A stretch of 64,000 nucleotides of DNA from Actinoplanes sp. L3-i22 (GCF_019704555.1 NZ_AP024745.1:3914501-3978500); one strand, 5' to 3'. Positions 16,668-25,871 are shown, counted from the stretch's first letter. Program-made: numbers and translations. Notes: generated by a model from the letters alone, not told the origin.

Positions 16668-17831
16668 ATGCTCGCGTCGATGGAGGCTGTGCGGCGGCTC
16701 ATGGACCTGCGGCACCGGGGCCGGGCCGAGGACCTGCCGGAGGTGCTCGCGGCCGCCGCCCCGCTGCTCGACGCGGAGGCCGCGACCGTGCTGCTGGTCG
16801 ACTACGGGCAGCTGGCGCTGCATCCGCTGCGGCCGAACCCGCTGGATCCCTCGACCCCGCACCGGGTCGAGGACACCCGGGCCGGGCGGGCCTTCACCAC
16901 CGCGCGGGAGCAGTGGCACGACGGGACGCTGTGGATGCCGCTGCTGCACGGCGCGGAGCGGCTCGGCGTCCTGGAGCTGCGGTTGAAGGCATATCCGGAC
17001 GACGCCGACCGGGCCGATCTCGCGGTGATCGCCGCCCTGATCGCCGAGTTGATCGCGAGCCGGCGCTTCTACGGGGACGCGGTCGAGCACACCCGGCGAC
17101 GGCTGCCGATGCAGCTGGCGGCGGAGATTATCTGGAATCAGCTGCCGCCGCTGACGTTCGCGGTCGACGGGACCGTCATCACGGCGGTGCTCGAACCCTG
17201 CTACGAGGTGGGCGGGGACGCGTTCGACTATGCGGCCAACGCCGACGTGCTGCACGTGGCGCTCTTCGACACGGTCGGGCACGGGATCAGTGCCAGCGCT
17301 CTCACGACACTCGCGCTGAATACGTACCGTAATGCCCGTCGTTCCGGTCTTTCCCTGATCGACAGCTGCCGGTCGATCGACAAGTGGATCCGCTCGCAGC
17401 ACCCGGGGGCGTTCGTCACGGCGCTGCTGGCCGAGCTGGAGATCACGACGGGGGCGTACCGGCGGATCAGCGCCGGTCATCCGGCCGAGTTGTTCCTGCG
17501 GGGCGGCCGGGCGCTGCCGCAGCTGCCGACGCCGAACACGCTGCCGCTCGGGCTCGGGCACATGCTGACCCGGTTGCCCGAGGTGATCGAGCAGCAGCTG
17601 GAGCCGGGGGACACGCTGGTCTTCTACACCGACGGGATCACCGAGGCGCGGGACGTGACGGGTGCGCTGTTCGGGGTGGACCGGCTCAGCGCGTTCCTGC
17701 TGGAGAACCTGGATGCCGACGTCCCGCCGCCGGAGGTGATGCGCCGCCTGATCCACACGATCATCTCGTACGAGGAGGGCGAACTGCGCGACGACGCGAC
17801 CGCCGCGATGCTCCAGTGGCGCCGCCGGTAA
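16668..17831 (+). CDS. SpoIIE/RsbU-type PP2C phosphatase with N-terminal sensor domain
   Basis: A 387-residue regulator. The ATG at 16668 lies 8 nt after GGGAGG. Residues about 15-130 look like a GAF-type sensor (ATVLLVDYGQLALHPL, GTLWMPLLHGAERLGVLEL). Residues about 165-385 form a SpoIIE/PP2C-family Ser phosphatase with metal-binding Asp motifs (EVGGDAFDY, FDTVGHGISAS, FYTDGITEARD, LRDDATAAMLQW). Known relatives dephosphorylate anti-anti-sigma proteins and so release alternative sigma factors during stress. No anti-sigma or STAS gene is adjacent; a HATPase-type protein starts at 63650 but is far away. The signal that the sensor domain binds is unknown. Confidence 0.85.
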   Translation: MLASMEAVRRLMDLRHRGRAEDLPEVLAAAAPLLDAEAATVLLVDYGQLALHPLRPNPLDPSTPHRVEDTRAGRAFTTAREQWHDGTLWMPLLHGAERLGVLELRLKAYPDDADRADLAVIAALIAELIASRRFYGDAVEHTRRRLPMQLAAEIIWNQLPPLTFAVDGTVITAVLEPCYEVGGDAFDYAANADVLHVALFDTVGHGISASALTTLALNTYRNARRSGLSLIDSCRSIDKWIRSQHPGAFVTALLAELEITTGAYRRISAGHPAELFLRGGRALPQLPTPNTLPLGLGHMLTRLPEVIEQQLEPGDTLVFYTDGITEARDVTGALFGVDRLSAFLLENLDADVPPPEVMRRLIHTIISYEEGELRDDATAAMLQWRRR

Positions 17832-17888
17832 CCGTCCGACAACCGGGATCCGGTCAGATCGCCGTGTTTTGTGGGCAATCATGCGAGG

Positions 17889-19505
17889 GTGACGATCCTC
17901 AATCGGGTACGGCTGGGCACGCGGTTGACCACCGCTTTCGCGCTCGTCGTCGTGCTGCTGCTGGTGGTGATGGCGACCGCGCTCACCACCGCCAAGCACC
18001 AGGGTGACGCGGCGGACCGGATGGCCCGGGCACAGCGGTTCGCCGGGCTGATGCAGGACGCCAAGTACTCGGCCGCCGACTTCAACGGCTGGCAGACGGC
18101 GTACGCCTTCGACGCCCACCGCGGGGTCGCCGACGCCGCCACGGACACCGGCGCGTCCCGCGCGTCCTTCCTCGAGTCGATCAAGACGTTCCAGACCACG
18201 GTCACCGCCGCGTCCGAGGCCGCCAACACCGCGACCGAACGGGACGAACTGGCGCAGATCGCCACGCTCGCCGACGACTTCCTGACCGTCGACACTCAGA
18301 TCGCCGGACTCTACGGCCGCGCCACCACCGCCGCGATCAAGCAGGCCGACGGGCTGGTGATCGGCAAGGAGATCCAGATCTTCCAGGAGATCAGCACGAA
18401 CCTCGACAAGATCGTCGTGGTGGCCGTCGCCGACTTCGCCGCCGCGCGGGCCAGCGCCGCCACCTCGCAGAGCAACGGCTCGACGCTGATCTGGATCGCC
18501 GGGTCGGCGGCGGCGCTGATCGCGATCCTGCTGGCGATCGCCGTCACCCGCTCGGTGACCGGGCCGGTCGACCAGGTGCGCCGGCGTCTCGACCTGCTGG
18601 CCGACGGCGATCTGGCCACCGCGGTGTCGGTGGTCGGCCGGGACGAGATCGCCGCGATGGCCACCGCGCTGGGCCGCAGCATGGACGCGCTCGGCGGGGC
18701 GATGCACACCATCGACGACTCGGCGACGTCGCTCGCGGCCGCCGCCGAGGAGATGACCAACACGTCCGTCCAGATCGCCGCGTCGGCCGAGGAGTCCGCG
18801 GTCCAGGCGCAGGCGGTGGCCGGCGCGGCCGGTCAGGTGTCGCTGAACGTGCAGACCGTCTCGGCCGGCAGCGAGCAGATGGGCGCCTCGATCCGCGAGA
18901 TCGCGCACTCCACCACCGAGGCCAGCGCCGTGGTCACCTCGGCGGTGGAGGCCGCGCGGGCGGCGAACACCACGATCGCCGCGCTCGGCCAGTCGTCGCG
19001 GGAGATCGGCGAGGTGGTCGAGGCGATCACGTCGATCGCCGAGCAGACGAATCTGCTGGCGCTGAACGCAACGATCGAGGCGGCCCGGGCCGGTGAGCTG
19101 GGCAAGGGCTTCGCCGTGGTGGCCGGTGAGGTGAAGGAGCTGGCCCAGGAGACGGCCCGGGCGACCGAGGACGTCACCCGCCGGGTCGACGCGATCCGCG
19201 ACGGCACCGAGAAGGCGGTTTCCGCGATCGGCCAGATCGCCTCGATCATCGCCCGGGTCAGCGATTACCAGACCACGATCGCCTCCGCGCTCGAGGAGCA
19301 GACCTCCACGACCGCGGAGATGAATCGCAGCATCTCGGACACCGCGGTCAACGCCGAGCAGATCGCCTCGAACGTCGCCACGGTCGCCCTCGCCGCCCAG
19401 CAGACCACCGAGGGCGTCACCCAGGCCCAGCAGGCCACCGCGGAGCTCGCCCGGATGTCCAGCGACCTGCGCAATCTGGTCTCCCGGTTCCACTACGCCG
19501 CCTGA
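17889..19505 (+). CDS. Methyl-accepting chemotaxis protein
   Basis: A 538-residue chemoreceptor. Two membrane helices ([19 protein letters not shown] near residues 14-32; [21 protein letters not shown] near 200-220) bracket an extracellular helical sensor domain. A HAMP linker follows, then a long coiled-coil signalling domain with the conserved hairpin tip [20 protein letters not shown] and [19 protein letters not shown]. This class talks to CheA/CheW and suggests motile cells or spores, as in Actinoplanes zoospores. The ligand is unknown and no che genes are nearby. The start is uncertain: GTG 17889 gives the family-like [13 protein letters not shown], while a GTG at 17871 adds six residues. 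Confidence 0.92.
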   Translation: MTILNRVRLGTRLTTAFALVVVLLLVVMATALTTAKHQGDAADRMARAQRFAGLMQDAKYSAADFNGWQTAYAFDAHRGVADAATDTGASRASFLESIKTFQTTVTAASEAANTATERDELAQIATLADDFLTVDTQIAGLYGRATTAAIKQADGLVIGKEIQIFQEISTNLDKIVVVAVADFAAARASAATSQSNGSTLIWIAGSAAALIAILLAIAVTRSVTGPVDQVRRRLDLLADGDLATAVSVVGRDEIAAMATALGRSMDALGGAMHTIDDSATSLAAAAEEMTNTSVQIAASAEESAVQAQAVAGAAGQVSLNVQTVSAGSEQMGASIREIAHSTTEASAVVTSAVEAARAANTTIAALGQSSREIGEVVEAITSIAEQTNLLALNATIEAARAGELGKGFAVVAGEVKELAQETARATEDVTRRVDAIRDGTEKAVSAIGQIASIIARVSDYQTTIASALEEQTSTTAEMNRSISDTAVNAEQIASNVATVALAAQQTTEGVTQAQQATAELARMSSDLRNLVSRFHYAA

Positions 19506-19558
19506 GGATCAAGTTCTCCAAGATCAAAATCAAGAGACGATTGCGACGGTACGGGCGG

Positions 19559-20668
19559 TCAGAGCGTCACCTGCGCCGGGGCGAGGCGTTGCGTGGTGGT
19601 CCCGTCGCCGAGCTGACCGTTGGCGTTGTTGCCCCAGCACCACAGGCTCGCGTCGGTGCGGGCCGCGCACGTGTGGTACCCGGTCACGTGATCGCTGGTC
19701 CAGGTGGTGGCGGTGCCGACCCGTACCGGAACGCTCTGGTTCGTGGTCGTTCCGTTGCCGACCGCGCCGGCCATGTTGTTGCCCCAGCACCACAACGAGC
19801 CGCCGGTCTGGTTCGCGCACACCGTGTTGAAGCCGGCGTCCGCCCGCGCCCAGTCGGTGCCCGTGCCGACCTGCACCGGCGCGGTCTGGTAGGTGGTGCC
19901 GGTGCCCAGCTGGCCGTACCCGTTGTCGCCCCAGCACCACAGCGTCCCGTCGGTGCGGGTCGCGCAGTTGAAGGCGTAGCCCGCGGTCACGTTCGCCCAG
20001 GTGGTCGCGGTGCCGACCTGCGCCGGAGTCGTCGACGCGAGCCGGTTGCCCAGGCCGAGCTGCCCGTCGCCGTTGTCGCCCCAGCACCACAGCGTGTGGT
20101 CGGTGCGGGTGGCGCAGCTGTGCCCGAAGCCGGTGCTCACGTTCGCCCAGCTGGTCGCGGTGCCGACCTGCCGCGGCGCGGTCGCGTAGTAGACGTCGGA
20201 CGGGTCGGTGCCGATCTGCCCGAGCCGGTTGAAGCCCCAGCACCACAGCGTGCCGTCGGTCCGCGTCGCGCAGGTGTGCGCGTCGCCGGCGCTCACCGTC
20301 GCCCAGGTGGTCGCGGTGCCGACCTGGGTCGGGACGTTGCGGCTGGTGGTGGTGCCGTCGCCGAGCTGCCCGCGGCTGTTGGCGCCCCAGCACCACAGCG
20401 TCCCGGTGGTCTGGGTCGCGCAGGTGTAGCTGGTGCCGGCGTCGACGGTGGCCCAGGTGGTGGCGGTGCCGACGCGGGCCGGTGCGGTGCGGCCGGTGGT
20501 GGTGCCGTCGCCGAGCTGGCCGCTGTAGTTGCCGCCCCAGCAGGACAGCGCGCCGCTCTTGATCGCGCAGGTGTGGGCGTAGCCGGCGCCTGAGGCGGCC
20601 GAGGCCGGCCCGGCCATGGCGAGCACGGCCAGTCCGGCGGTGATCGCCGCCGCGAGGAGTGCTTTCAC
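19559..20668 (-). CDS. Secreted RCC1-repeat beta-propeller protein
   Basis: A 369-residue secreted protein. GTG 20668 has GGGAGA upstream and opens a signal peptide ([25 protein letters not shown]). Seven RCC1-type repeats of about 47-50 residues follow, each with [13 protein letters not shown] and HTCA..TDGTLW cores, which fits a complete seven-bladed propeller. In bacteria such proteins are secreted scaffolds or sugar- and surface-binding proteins; none of the eukaryotic nucleotide-exchange role is implied. A perfect CebR-type box lies 24-37 bp before its start. It shares this control region with the divergent cellulase, so a role at plant cell wall or cellulose surfaces is plausible but unproven. 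Confidence 0.88.
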   Translation of the reverse strand: MKALLAAAITAGLAVLAMAGPASAASGAGYAHTCAIKSGALSCWGGNYSGQLGDGTTTGRTAPARVGTATTWATVDAGTSYTCATQTTGTLWCWGANSRGQLGDGTTTSRNVPTQVGTATTWATVSAGDAHTCATRTDGTLWCWGFNRLGQIGTDPSDVYYATAPRQVGTATSWANVSTGFGHSCATRTDHTLWCWGDNGDGQLGLGNRLASTTPAQVGTATTWANVTAGYAFNCATRTDGTLWCWGDNGYGQLGTGTTYQTAPVQVGTGTDWARADAGFNTVCANQTGGSLWCWGNNMAGAVGNGTTTNQSVPVRVGTATTWTSDHVTGYHTCAARTDASLWCWGNNANGQLGDGTTTQRLAPAQVTL

Positions 20669-20691
20669 GTGTGGTTCTCCCGGTCTCTGAT

Positions 20692-20705
20692 TGGGAGCGC
20701 TCCCA
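20692..20705. promoter_or_regulatory. CebR-type box TGGGAGCGCTCCCA (box 1)
   Basis: A perfect 14-bp palindrome identical to the known CebR operator consensus in Streptomyces (cellobiose-responsive LacI-family repressor). It lies 24 bp from the RCC1 gene start, in its promoter region. Confidence 0.8.
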
Positions 20706-20780
20706 GCGCGCTCTGTAAGTTTCCTATCATTGATGAACGACGCTGGCTAGAAACAATCGAGAAACATCTGTACCGTCCGC

Positions 20781-20794
20781 TGGGAGCGCTCCCA
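20781..20794. promoter_or_regulatory. CebR-type box TGGGAGCGCTCCCA (box 2)
   Basis: A second identical 14-bp palindrome, 22 bp upstream of the GH12 cellulase ATG. Its centre is 89 bp from that of box 1, so one repressor could act on both divergent promoters or loop between them. Confidence 0.8.
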
Positions 20795-20815
20795 AGCCTT
20801 GAAAGGTTGCTCCCC

Positions 20816-21934
20816 ATGAGACGTTCGCTCCGTGCACTGCTCGCGGCCGGCCTGCTCGCCGCCGCGGGACTCACCGGTGTCGCCCTGGCCGGGCCGGCCC
20901 AGGCCGACACCCAGATCTGCGACCAGTACGGTTCCACCACGGTCGGTGGCCGGTACGTGGTCATGAACAACCGCTGGGGCACCAGCGCCCAGCAGTGCAT
21001 CAACGTCACCGGCAGCGGCTTCGCCATCACCAGCCAGCAGGGCGTCGGCAACACCAGCGGCGCCCCGGTGTCGTACCCGGCGATCTACCTCGGTTGCCAC
21101 TACACCAACTGCTCGCCCGGCACCAACCTGCCGATGCAGGTCAGCGCGATCTCCAGCGCGACCAGCAACATCAGTTACAGCTACGTGTCCGGGGCGACCT
21201 ACGACGCGGCGTACGACATCTGGCTCGACCCGTCGCCGCGCAAGGACGGGGTCAACGCCCAGGAGATCATGATCTGGTTCAACCGGCAGGGCTCGATCCA
21301 GCCGATCGGCTCCAAGGTCGGCTCGGCCACGATCGGCGGCCGGACCTGGGACGTGTGGCAGGGCAGCAACGGGTCCAACGCGGTGGTCTCGTACGTGGCG
21401 CCGTCGGCGATCAGCAGCTGGAACTTCAGCGTGCTCGACTTCGTCAACGACGTGAAGAACCGCGGCGCGATCACCAGCTCGTGGTACCTGACCAGCATCC
21501 AGGCCGGGTTCGAGCCGTGGATCGGCGGCGCCGGCCTGGCCGTCACCGACTTCTCCGCCGCGGTCAACGGTGGCGGCGGCACCTCGACCCCGCCCTCGAC
21601 CCCGCCCACCGGGACGGCCGCCTGCCGGGTCACCTACGGGACCAACGTCTGGAACACCGGGTTCACCGCGACCGTGACCGTGGCCAACACCGGCACCGGC
21701 GCGATCGACGGCTGGGCACTCGGCTTCACGCTGCCCGGCGGCCAGTCGATCACCGGCTCCTGGAACGCCGCGCTGAGCGGCACCTCCGGCGCGATCATCG
21801 CCCGCAACGCGGCCCACAACGGCAGCATCCCGGCCGGGGGCAGCACCTCGTTCGGCTTCCAGGGCACCTACAGCGGATCGTTCGCCGGCCCGGCGGCGTT
21901 CACGCTCAACGGCGCGGCCTGCACCCGGGCCTGA
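20816..21934 (+). CDS. Secreted GH12 endoglucanase with CBM2 cellulose-binding domain
   Basis: A 372-residue modular cellulase. It has a signal peptide (residues 1-31, ending GPAQA) and a GH12 domain (about 32-255) that begins with the typical DTQICDQYGS. The double-displacement glutamates are expected in the AQEIMIWF segment and near GFEPWIGG. A Gly/Thr/Ser/Pro linker and a C-terminal CBM2 of about 100 residues follow, with the conserved W-N-T-G-F, GWALGFTLPGGQ and end Cys residues. GH12 enzymes cut beta-1,4-glucan internally with retention, and CBM2 anchors the enzyme to crystalline cellulose. The perfect CebR-type box directly upstream implies cellobiose-induced expression. A strong hairpin follows the stop. 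Confidence 0.93.
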   Translation: MRRSLRALLAAGLLAAAGLTGVALAGPAQADTQICDQYGSTTVGGRYVVMNNRWGTSAQQCINVTGSGFAITSQQGVGNTSGAPVSYPAIYLGCHYTNCSPGTNLPMQVSAISSATSNISYSYVSGATYDAAYDIWLDPSPRKDGVNAQEIMIWFNRQGSIQPIGSKVGSATIGGRTWDVWQGSNGSNAVVSYVAPSAISSWNFSVLDFVNDVKNRGAITSSWYLTSIQAGFEPWIGGAGLAVTDFSAAVNGGGGTSTPPSTPPTGTAACRVTYGTNVWNTGFTATVTVANTGTGAIDGWALGFTLPGGQSITGSWNAALSGTSGAIIARNAAHNGSIPAGGSTSFGFQGTYSGSFAGPAAFTLNGAACTRA

Positions 21935-21942
21935 CCGCCGGC

Positions 21943-21974
21943 GACCGGGCCCGGAACGTCCACCGGGCCCGGTC
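21943..21974 (+). terminator. Hairpin terminator after the cellulase gene
   Basis: A perfect 12-bp stem (GACCGGGCCCGG at 21943-21954 with CCGGGCCCGGTC at 21963-21974) around an 8-nt loop, 8 nt after the cellulase stop. Confidence 0.65.
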
Positions 21975-22191
21975 CACCCCGTCCGGCTGACACCTGAACG
22001 GATGCTGTCGTCTTCCGGCACGCCGCAAATGCCCTGGTGAGCGCGGTGTGCCGAGTTCATCCCCTCATCGGCCGCTTTCCCGGCCCGGCCCCGGCCGCAA
22101 CCCTGTCACAGGCCTGACCGGCTCCTTCCCGGGGCCGGAACCGGCTCCTCTGCCGGGTGGCCCGGCCCAGCGTTGCCGACGAGAGAAGACG

Positions 22192-22554
22192 ATGAACACC
22201 TTTCACCAGCAGTTCAACACGACCGGGAACGCCGCCGTCGGCGTCCAGATCGGCCAGCTGAGCGGCGACCTCCACCAGGGCGCCGGCGTGCTGGTGGGCG
22301 TCGCCGCCGACCTCGACCGGCTGCGGACCGCGCTGAGCCGGGCGCACCAGCGCGGCGAGATCGACACGGCCACCCTGGACGGTGCCCGGCAGGAGCTCGA
22401 CGTGGCCGGGGCGGCCCTCCCGGCCACCGACGACGAGCGGCGCGGACAGGTCCGCCGGGCGCTGCACAACCTCTTCGGCCTGCTCGCCGGGGTGGCCGGG
22501 TTCGGCGCCCAGATCGCCGCGATCGTGTCCGCCGTCGAAGGCCACGGCGCATGA
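22192..22554 (+). CDS. Small protein with N-terminal RHIM-like motif (amyloid-signalling candidate)
   Basis: A 120-residue protein; ATG 22192 follows GAGAGAAG and the longer frame from 22048 is rejected. Residues about 8-29 carry GNAAVGVQIGQLSGD, with a V-Q-I-G core like the eukaryotic RHIM tetrad (I/V)-Q-(I/V/L)-G. The rest is helical: a charged segment (DLDRLRTALSRAH to QELDVAGAAL), then an amphipathic or hydrophobic end (ALHNLFGLLAGVAGFGAQIAAIVSAVEG) that could associate with membrane. The gene overlaps the next by ATGA and the two proteins share the N-terminal motif (see 22551). In known bacterial amyloid signalling, such motifs let a receptor template an effector. That role here is inference. 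Confidence 0.75.
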   Translation: MNTFHQQFNTTGNAAVGVQIGQLSGDLHQGAGVLVGVAADLDRLRTALSRAHQRGEIDTATLDGARQELDVAGAALPATDDERRGQVRRALHNLFGLLAGVAGFGAQIAAIVSAVEGHGA

Positions 22555-25055
22555 CCACCTGGGACACCGGCGCCGACCAGATCTTCCACACCGACGGGCA
22601 GGCGTACGTCGGCAGCCAGATCGGCGTGCTGCACGGTGACGCCCACATCTACCAGGTGGCCGGGAACGCCGCGCCGGGGGAGCAGTTCCGGGTGGCGGTC
22701 AACTACCTGCGCGCCGGCCTGCCCGGCGAGGCCCGCCGGCTGATCCGGGCCGCCGTGATGGAGGGTGGGCTGGACGCCCCGGAGGTCGCCTACTACTGGG
22801 CGCTGGCCGTGCTCAGCGGCCGCCGGCTGGCCGCGCTCGACCGGGACGACTTCGCCGCCCTGGAACACGCCTTCGCGATGGCCGCCGCCCGGCCCAGCGG
22901 ACGTTACTGGCGGTGCACGCTGGTCATCCAGCTCTTCGTCGACGCGCTCAGCGAGATCGGGCCGGACGGGCAGCCGAACCCGGTCGCCTGCGCCGAGGCG
23001 CTGCGCCACCACGCCGAACTGCCCGGCAGCGACCGGCAGGAGATCGAACGCCACCTCGATCAGCTCCTGGCGCACCTGGTCGAGGACGACGCCGACCAGT
23101 CCGGCAGGGAACGCATCCGGGCCGAGCGGATGGCCGGGGACCGCCGTAGCCGGGTGCCGAAGTTCTTCGAACCGGACCCGGCGCCGCCGGTCCGCAAGGT
23201 GCCCGTGCTCACCCCGCCCGGCGCGGCCTGGCGCCCGGTCGCAGGCGGCGCCGGGATCGCGCTGCTCGGACTCTGGATCCTGCTGGCCGCGCTGGCCGAG
23301 GTGAGCGTGCTCGCCGTCCTGCTGGTCCCGGTGCTGCTCGGGGCCGGCGGCTGGTACGCCGGCCGGCACCTGATGGAACGCGTCTACCTGCGCAGCCGCC
23401 GCGACGCCCAGGAGGCCGAACTGACCCGGGGCGAACGGCCCGCGATCGTGCGGCCCGGCAACTCCGCGCCCGAGGAGGGCTTCACCGACGCGGTCACCGC
23501 GATGATCGACGCGGCCTTCGCCCAGCGGCAGCCCGCCGACCAGAGCCGGGAGGCGTACTGGCGGGAGACCTGGGGACTGCGGTCGGCCCTCTACGGCGAC
23601 CTGGTCGACCTCTACGCCTACGCCGGGGTGCCGGCCGCCGCGATCAACTGGCTGGTCAACCACCACGCCGACGACATCGCCCGGCGCTGGAAGGCCGGCG
23701 GCCTCGACGAGTTCCGCCGCGACCGGGCCACCGCACCCGTCGCGCCGCCCGCCTTCCTCGGCGGCCTCGCGGCGCTCGCGGCGGCCGCCGTGCTGTCCGT
23801 GCTGACCCTGCTGACGCTGGAGAACGGCAGCCAGTTCTTCTCGCTCGTGGTCGCCGTCGGCATGCTGTACGCCGCCGCCCGGGTCGCCCGCGGCGGCGCC
23901 ATGGTGCTGTACGGCGAACGCCGCCGGGTCGTCCTCGACACCGCCGAGTTCGACCGCCGGTGGGACACCGAGCGGGCCGCCCACCAGCGGCGGGTCGCCT
24001 GGCTCGCGGACCGGCCGAGCGACGTCGAGATGGGGCAGTGGCTGGCGCTCGACCTCGCGTACTTCAAACGGGGGGTGATGATCGACGGGCGCCTCACCAG
24101 CCACGAGGTGTTCACGCACGTGATCCTGACCGAGGCGGCGCCGGGCAGCGTCCGGGCCCGGTTCGTCGGCGGGCCGTTCCGGCACTCGGCGTACACGGTG
24201 CTGCTCTTCCTGCTGACCGCCGGTGGGGTCCGCAAGGTGCAGGCCCGCCTGGAGTTCGCCGCCGGCAAGTTCGTCGGCGAGCAGCGCGACAACTTCCAGT
24301 ACCGGGCGATCGTCTCGGCCAAGGTGAAGGAGGTGGGCGTCCGGTTCGACGACGGCCAACCGCGGGTGCTCAGCGACGACGAGTCCGCGGTGCAGCGGGA
24401 CAAGGTGGTGCGGCGGGAGGCGCTCGAGCTGGCCCTGGTGGACGGGTCGAAGATCCGGGTGCTGGTGGACCACTTCGCGCTGGAGACGATCGACGGGCGC
24501 CGGGAGTCCCCGGACGAGCTGGCCGGGCTGGCCCGGGACAGCTCGGGAGTGTCCGGCGCCCTCCGGGTCCTGGAAGCGGTGGCGGCCGAGGGGCGGGAGT
24601 GGATCGGGCTCGAACTCAACCGGATGTATCGCCGCTCGCCTCGCCGGCGGCCCTCGCTGCCCTCGTCGTCGCTGCCGCCCCCGCCCGTGTCGTTGCCGCC
24701 CTCGCAGCCCTCGCAGCCCTCGCAGCCCTCGCAGCCGCGGCCCTCGCAGCCCTCGCCGCCGCGGCCCTCGCAGCCCTCGCCGCCGCGGCCCTCGCAGCCC
24801 TCGCCGCCGCGGCCCTCGCGGCCCTCGCAGCCCTCGCAGCCCTCGCAGCCCTCGTGGCCCTCGCCGCCGCGGCCCTCGCAGCCCGCGCCGCCGCCGTCTT
24901 CGTCGCCGTTGCCGGCGCCGTTGCGGCCCTCGCCGCCTGCGTCGTCGCCGTTGCTGCCCTCGCCGCCGCCCTCGCCGTCATTTCCCGGGCAGAACCGGCA
25001 TAACTCCACGCCGGGTGGCCACGCGACGGTCTACGGCACCGGTCAGGACCGCTGA
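22551..25055 (+). CDS. Large TPR/membrane protein with the same RHIM-like motif and Pro/Ser/Gln tail
   Basis: An 834-residue protein whose ATG overlaps the upstream stop. Residues about 12-33 carry GQAYVGSQIGVLHGD, matching the upstream protein at 13 of 22 positions. Next come a TPR-like helical region (about 45-185; VAVNYLRAGLPGEARRLIRAA), a double membrane segment (about 225-270), a cytoplasmic stretch, a second hydrophobic pair (about 400-450) and an alpha/beta region ending near 690. A low-complexity tail of PSQ and PSPPR repeats (about 695-810) precedes GGHATVYGTGQDR, which faintly repeats the N-terminal pattern. No enzyme motif is recognised. It resembles a membrane receptor or scaffold that could seed the small partner protein; this is inference. 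Confidence 0.75.
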   Translation: MTTWDTGADQIFHTDGQAYVGSQIGVLHGDAHIYQVAGNAAPGEQFRVAVNYLRAGLPGEARRLIRAAVMEGGLDAPEVAYYWALAVLSGRRLAALDRDDFAALEHAFAMAAARPSGRYWRCTLVIQLFVDALSEIGPDGQPNPVACAEALRHHAELPGSDRQEIERHLDQLLAHLVEDDADQSGRERIRAERMAGDRRSRVPKFFEPDPAPPVRKVPVLTPPGAAWRPVAGGAGIALLGLWILLAALAEVSVLAVLLVPVLLGAGGWYAGRHLMERVYLRSRRDAQEAELTRGERPAIVRPGNSAPEEGFTDAVTAMIDAAFAQRQPADQSREAYWRETWGLRSALYGDLVDLYAYAGVPAAAINWLVNHHADDIARRWKAGGLDEFRRDRATAPVAPPAFLGGLAALAAAAVLSVLTLLTLENGSQFFSLVVAVGMLYAAARVARGGAMVLYGERRRVVLDTAEFDRRWDTERAAHQRRVAWLADRPSDVEMGQWLALDLAYFKRGVMIDGRLTSHEVFTHVILTEAAPGSVRARFVGGPFRHSAYTVLLFLLTAGGVRKVQARLEFAAGKFVGEQRDNFQYRAIVSAKVKEVGVRFDDGQPRVLSDDESAVQRDKVVRREALELALVDGSKIRVLVDHFALETIDGRRESPDELAGLARDSSGVSGALRVLEAVAAEGREWIGLELNRMYRRSPRRRPSLPSSSLPPPPVSLPPSQPSQPSQPSQPRPSQPSPPRPSQPSPPRPSQPSPPRPSRPSQPSQPSQPSWPSPPRPSQPAPPPSSSPLPAPLRPSPPASSPLLPSPPPSPSFPGQNRHNSTPGGHATVYGTGQDR
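24690..24890. repeat. Coding tandem repeat (PSQ/PSPPR tail)
   Basis: A run of 9-bp CCCTCGCAG units is followed by three perfect copies of a 24-bp unit (24741-24764, 24765-24788, 24789-24812) and further degenerate copies. It encodes the Pro/Ser/Gln tail of the upstream membrane protein and is likely to vary in length between strains. Confidence 0.85.
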
Positions 25056-25079
25056 TTCACGGTCCGGCCGGTTCGCGTC

Positions 25080-25871
25080 TCAGGCCTGATCAACTCCGGG
25101 CTTGCGCAGGTATGGCGTCGTGGTGCCGAGCGCCTCGAACCCGAGCCGCTGCAGGATCGGGCGGCTCTGGTCCGACGCGTCGACCTGCAGATACTCGTAC
25201 CCGTGGTCGGCCGCGATCCGGGCGCGATGGGTCACGAGCGCCCGGTAGATGCCCCGCCCGCGCCACTCGGCCACCGTGCCGCCGCCCCAGAGGCTGGCGA
25301 ACGCGGTGCCCTCGTGCAGGTCCATCCGCGCCCCGGAGACCGGCACGTCACCGGCCATCGCCACGACGGCCCGGGTGCCCTCCGGGTCCTCGCGGAGCTT
25401 CGCCAGCACCTGGTCGCGCAGCGAGCCGCTCGAATGCCCGAACGCCGCCTCGGTGGCCCGGAACATCAGATCCACCCCGGCCTCGTCGGTCACCGGCACC
25501 AGCCGGATCCCGTCCGGCGTGGCGAAGTCCAGATCCAACTCACTGATCTGCGCGACCATCAGCGTCTCCGGCTCGTCCGGCACGAACCCGGCCTTGACCA
25601 GCCGCTCCCCGAGATCCGCCGGCCGATCATGGCTGTAGAGCTTCCACTCCACCTCGACCCCGAGCCCGCCGAAGTACCGAGCCTGCTCGGCGATCACCGC
25701 ATCCGCAGTGTCCTCATCAAGATCCGACCACAGCACGGCGTTCCAGGCATCCGCCGCCCCCACATGCCGAACAACCCGCTCCCCACGCTCCATCCGCGTC
25801 GAGACGCCCCCGACCACAGCATCCCGCCGCATCTGCCGATCAAACAGCCCAACCACGTCACCAAGATTCAC
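25080..25871 (-). CDS. GNAT N-acetyltransferase
   Basis: A 263-residue acetyltransferase. GTG 25871 (VNLGDVVGLFDRQMRRDAV) is chosen because the open frame upstream of it is low-complexity, non-coding DNA. The C-terminal GNAT domain (about 135-255) carries the acetyl-CoA loop GGTVAEWRGRGIYRALVTHRAR, then EYLQVDAS and LQRLGFEALG. The N-terminal half looks like a second, degenerate GNAT lobe, as in tandem GNAT proteins. The acceptor is unknown. It converges on the RHIM-motif operon with a 24-bp gap. Known relatives acetylate antibiotics or small amines. Confidence 0.8.
   Translation of the reverse strand: MNLGDVVGLFDRQMRRDAVVGGVSTRMERGERVVRHVGAADAWNAVLWSDLDEDTADAVIAEQARYFGGLGVEVEWKLYSHDRPADLGERLVKAGFVPDEPETLMVAQISELDLDFATPDGIRLVPVTDEAGVDLMFRATEAAFGHSSGSLRDQVLAKLREDPEGTRAVVAMAGDVPVSGARMDLHEGTAFASLWGGGTVAEWRGRGIYRALVTHRARIAADHGYEYLQVDASDQSRPILQRLGFEALGTTTPYLRKPGVDQA

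Noticed and set aside
24616..24981. Long Ala/Arg-rich open frame on the minus strand
   Set aside because: It is the shadow of the PSQ/PSPPR repeat on the opposite strand; no start signal and no family resemblance.
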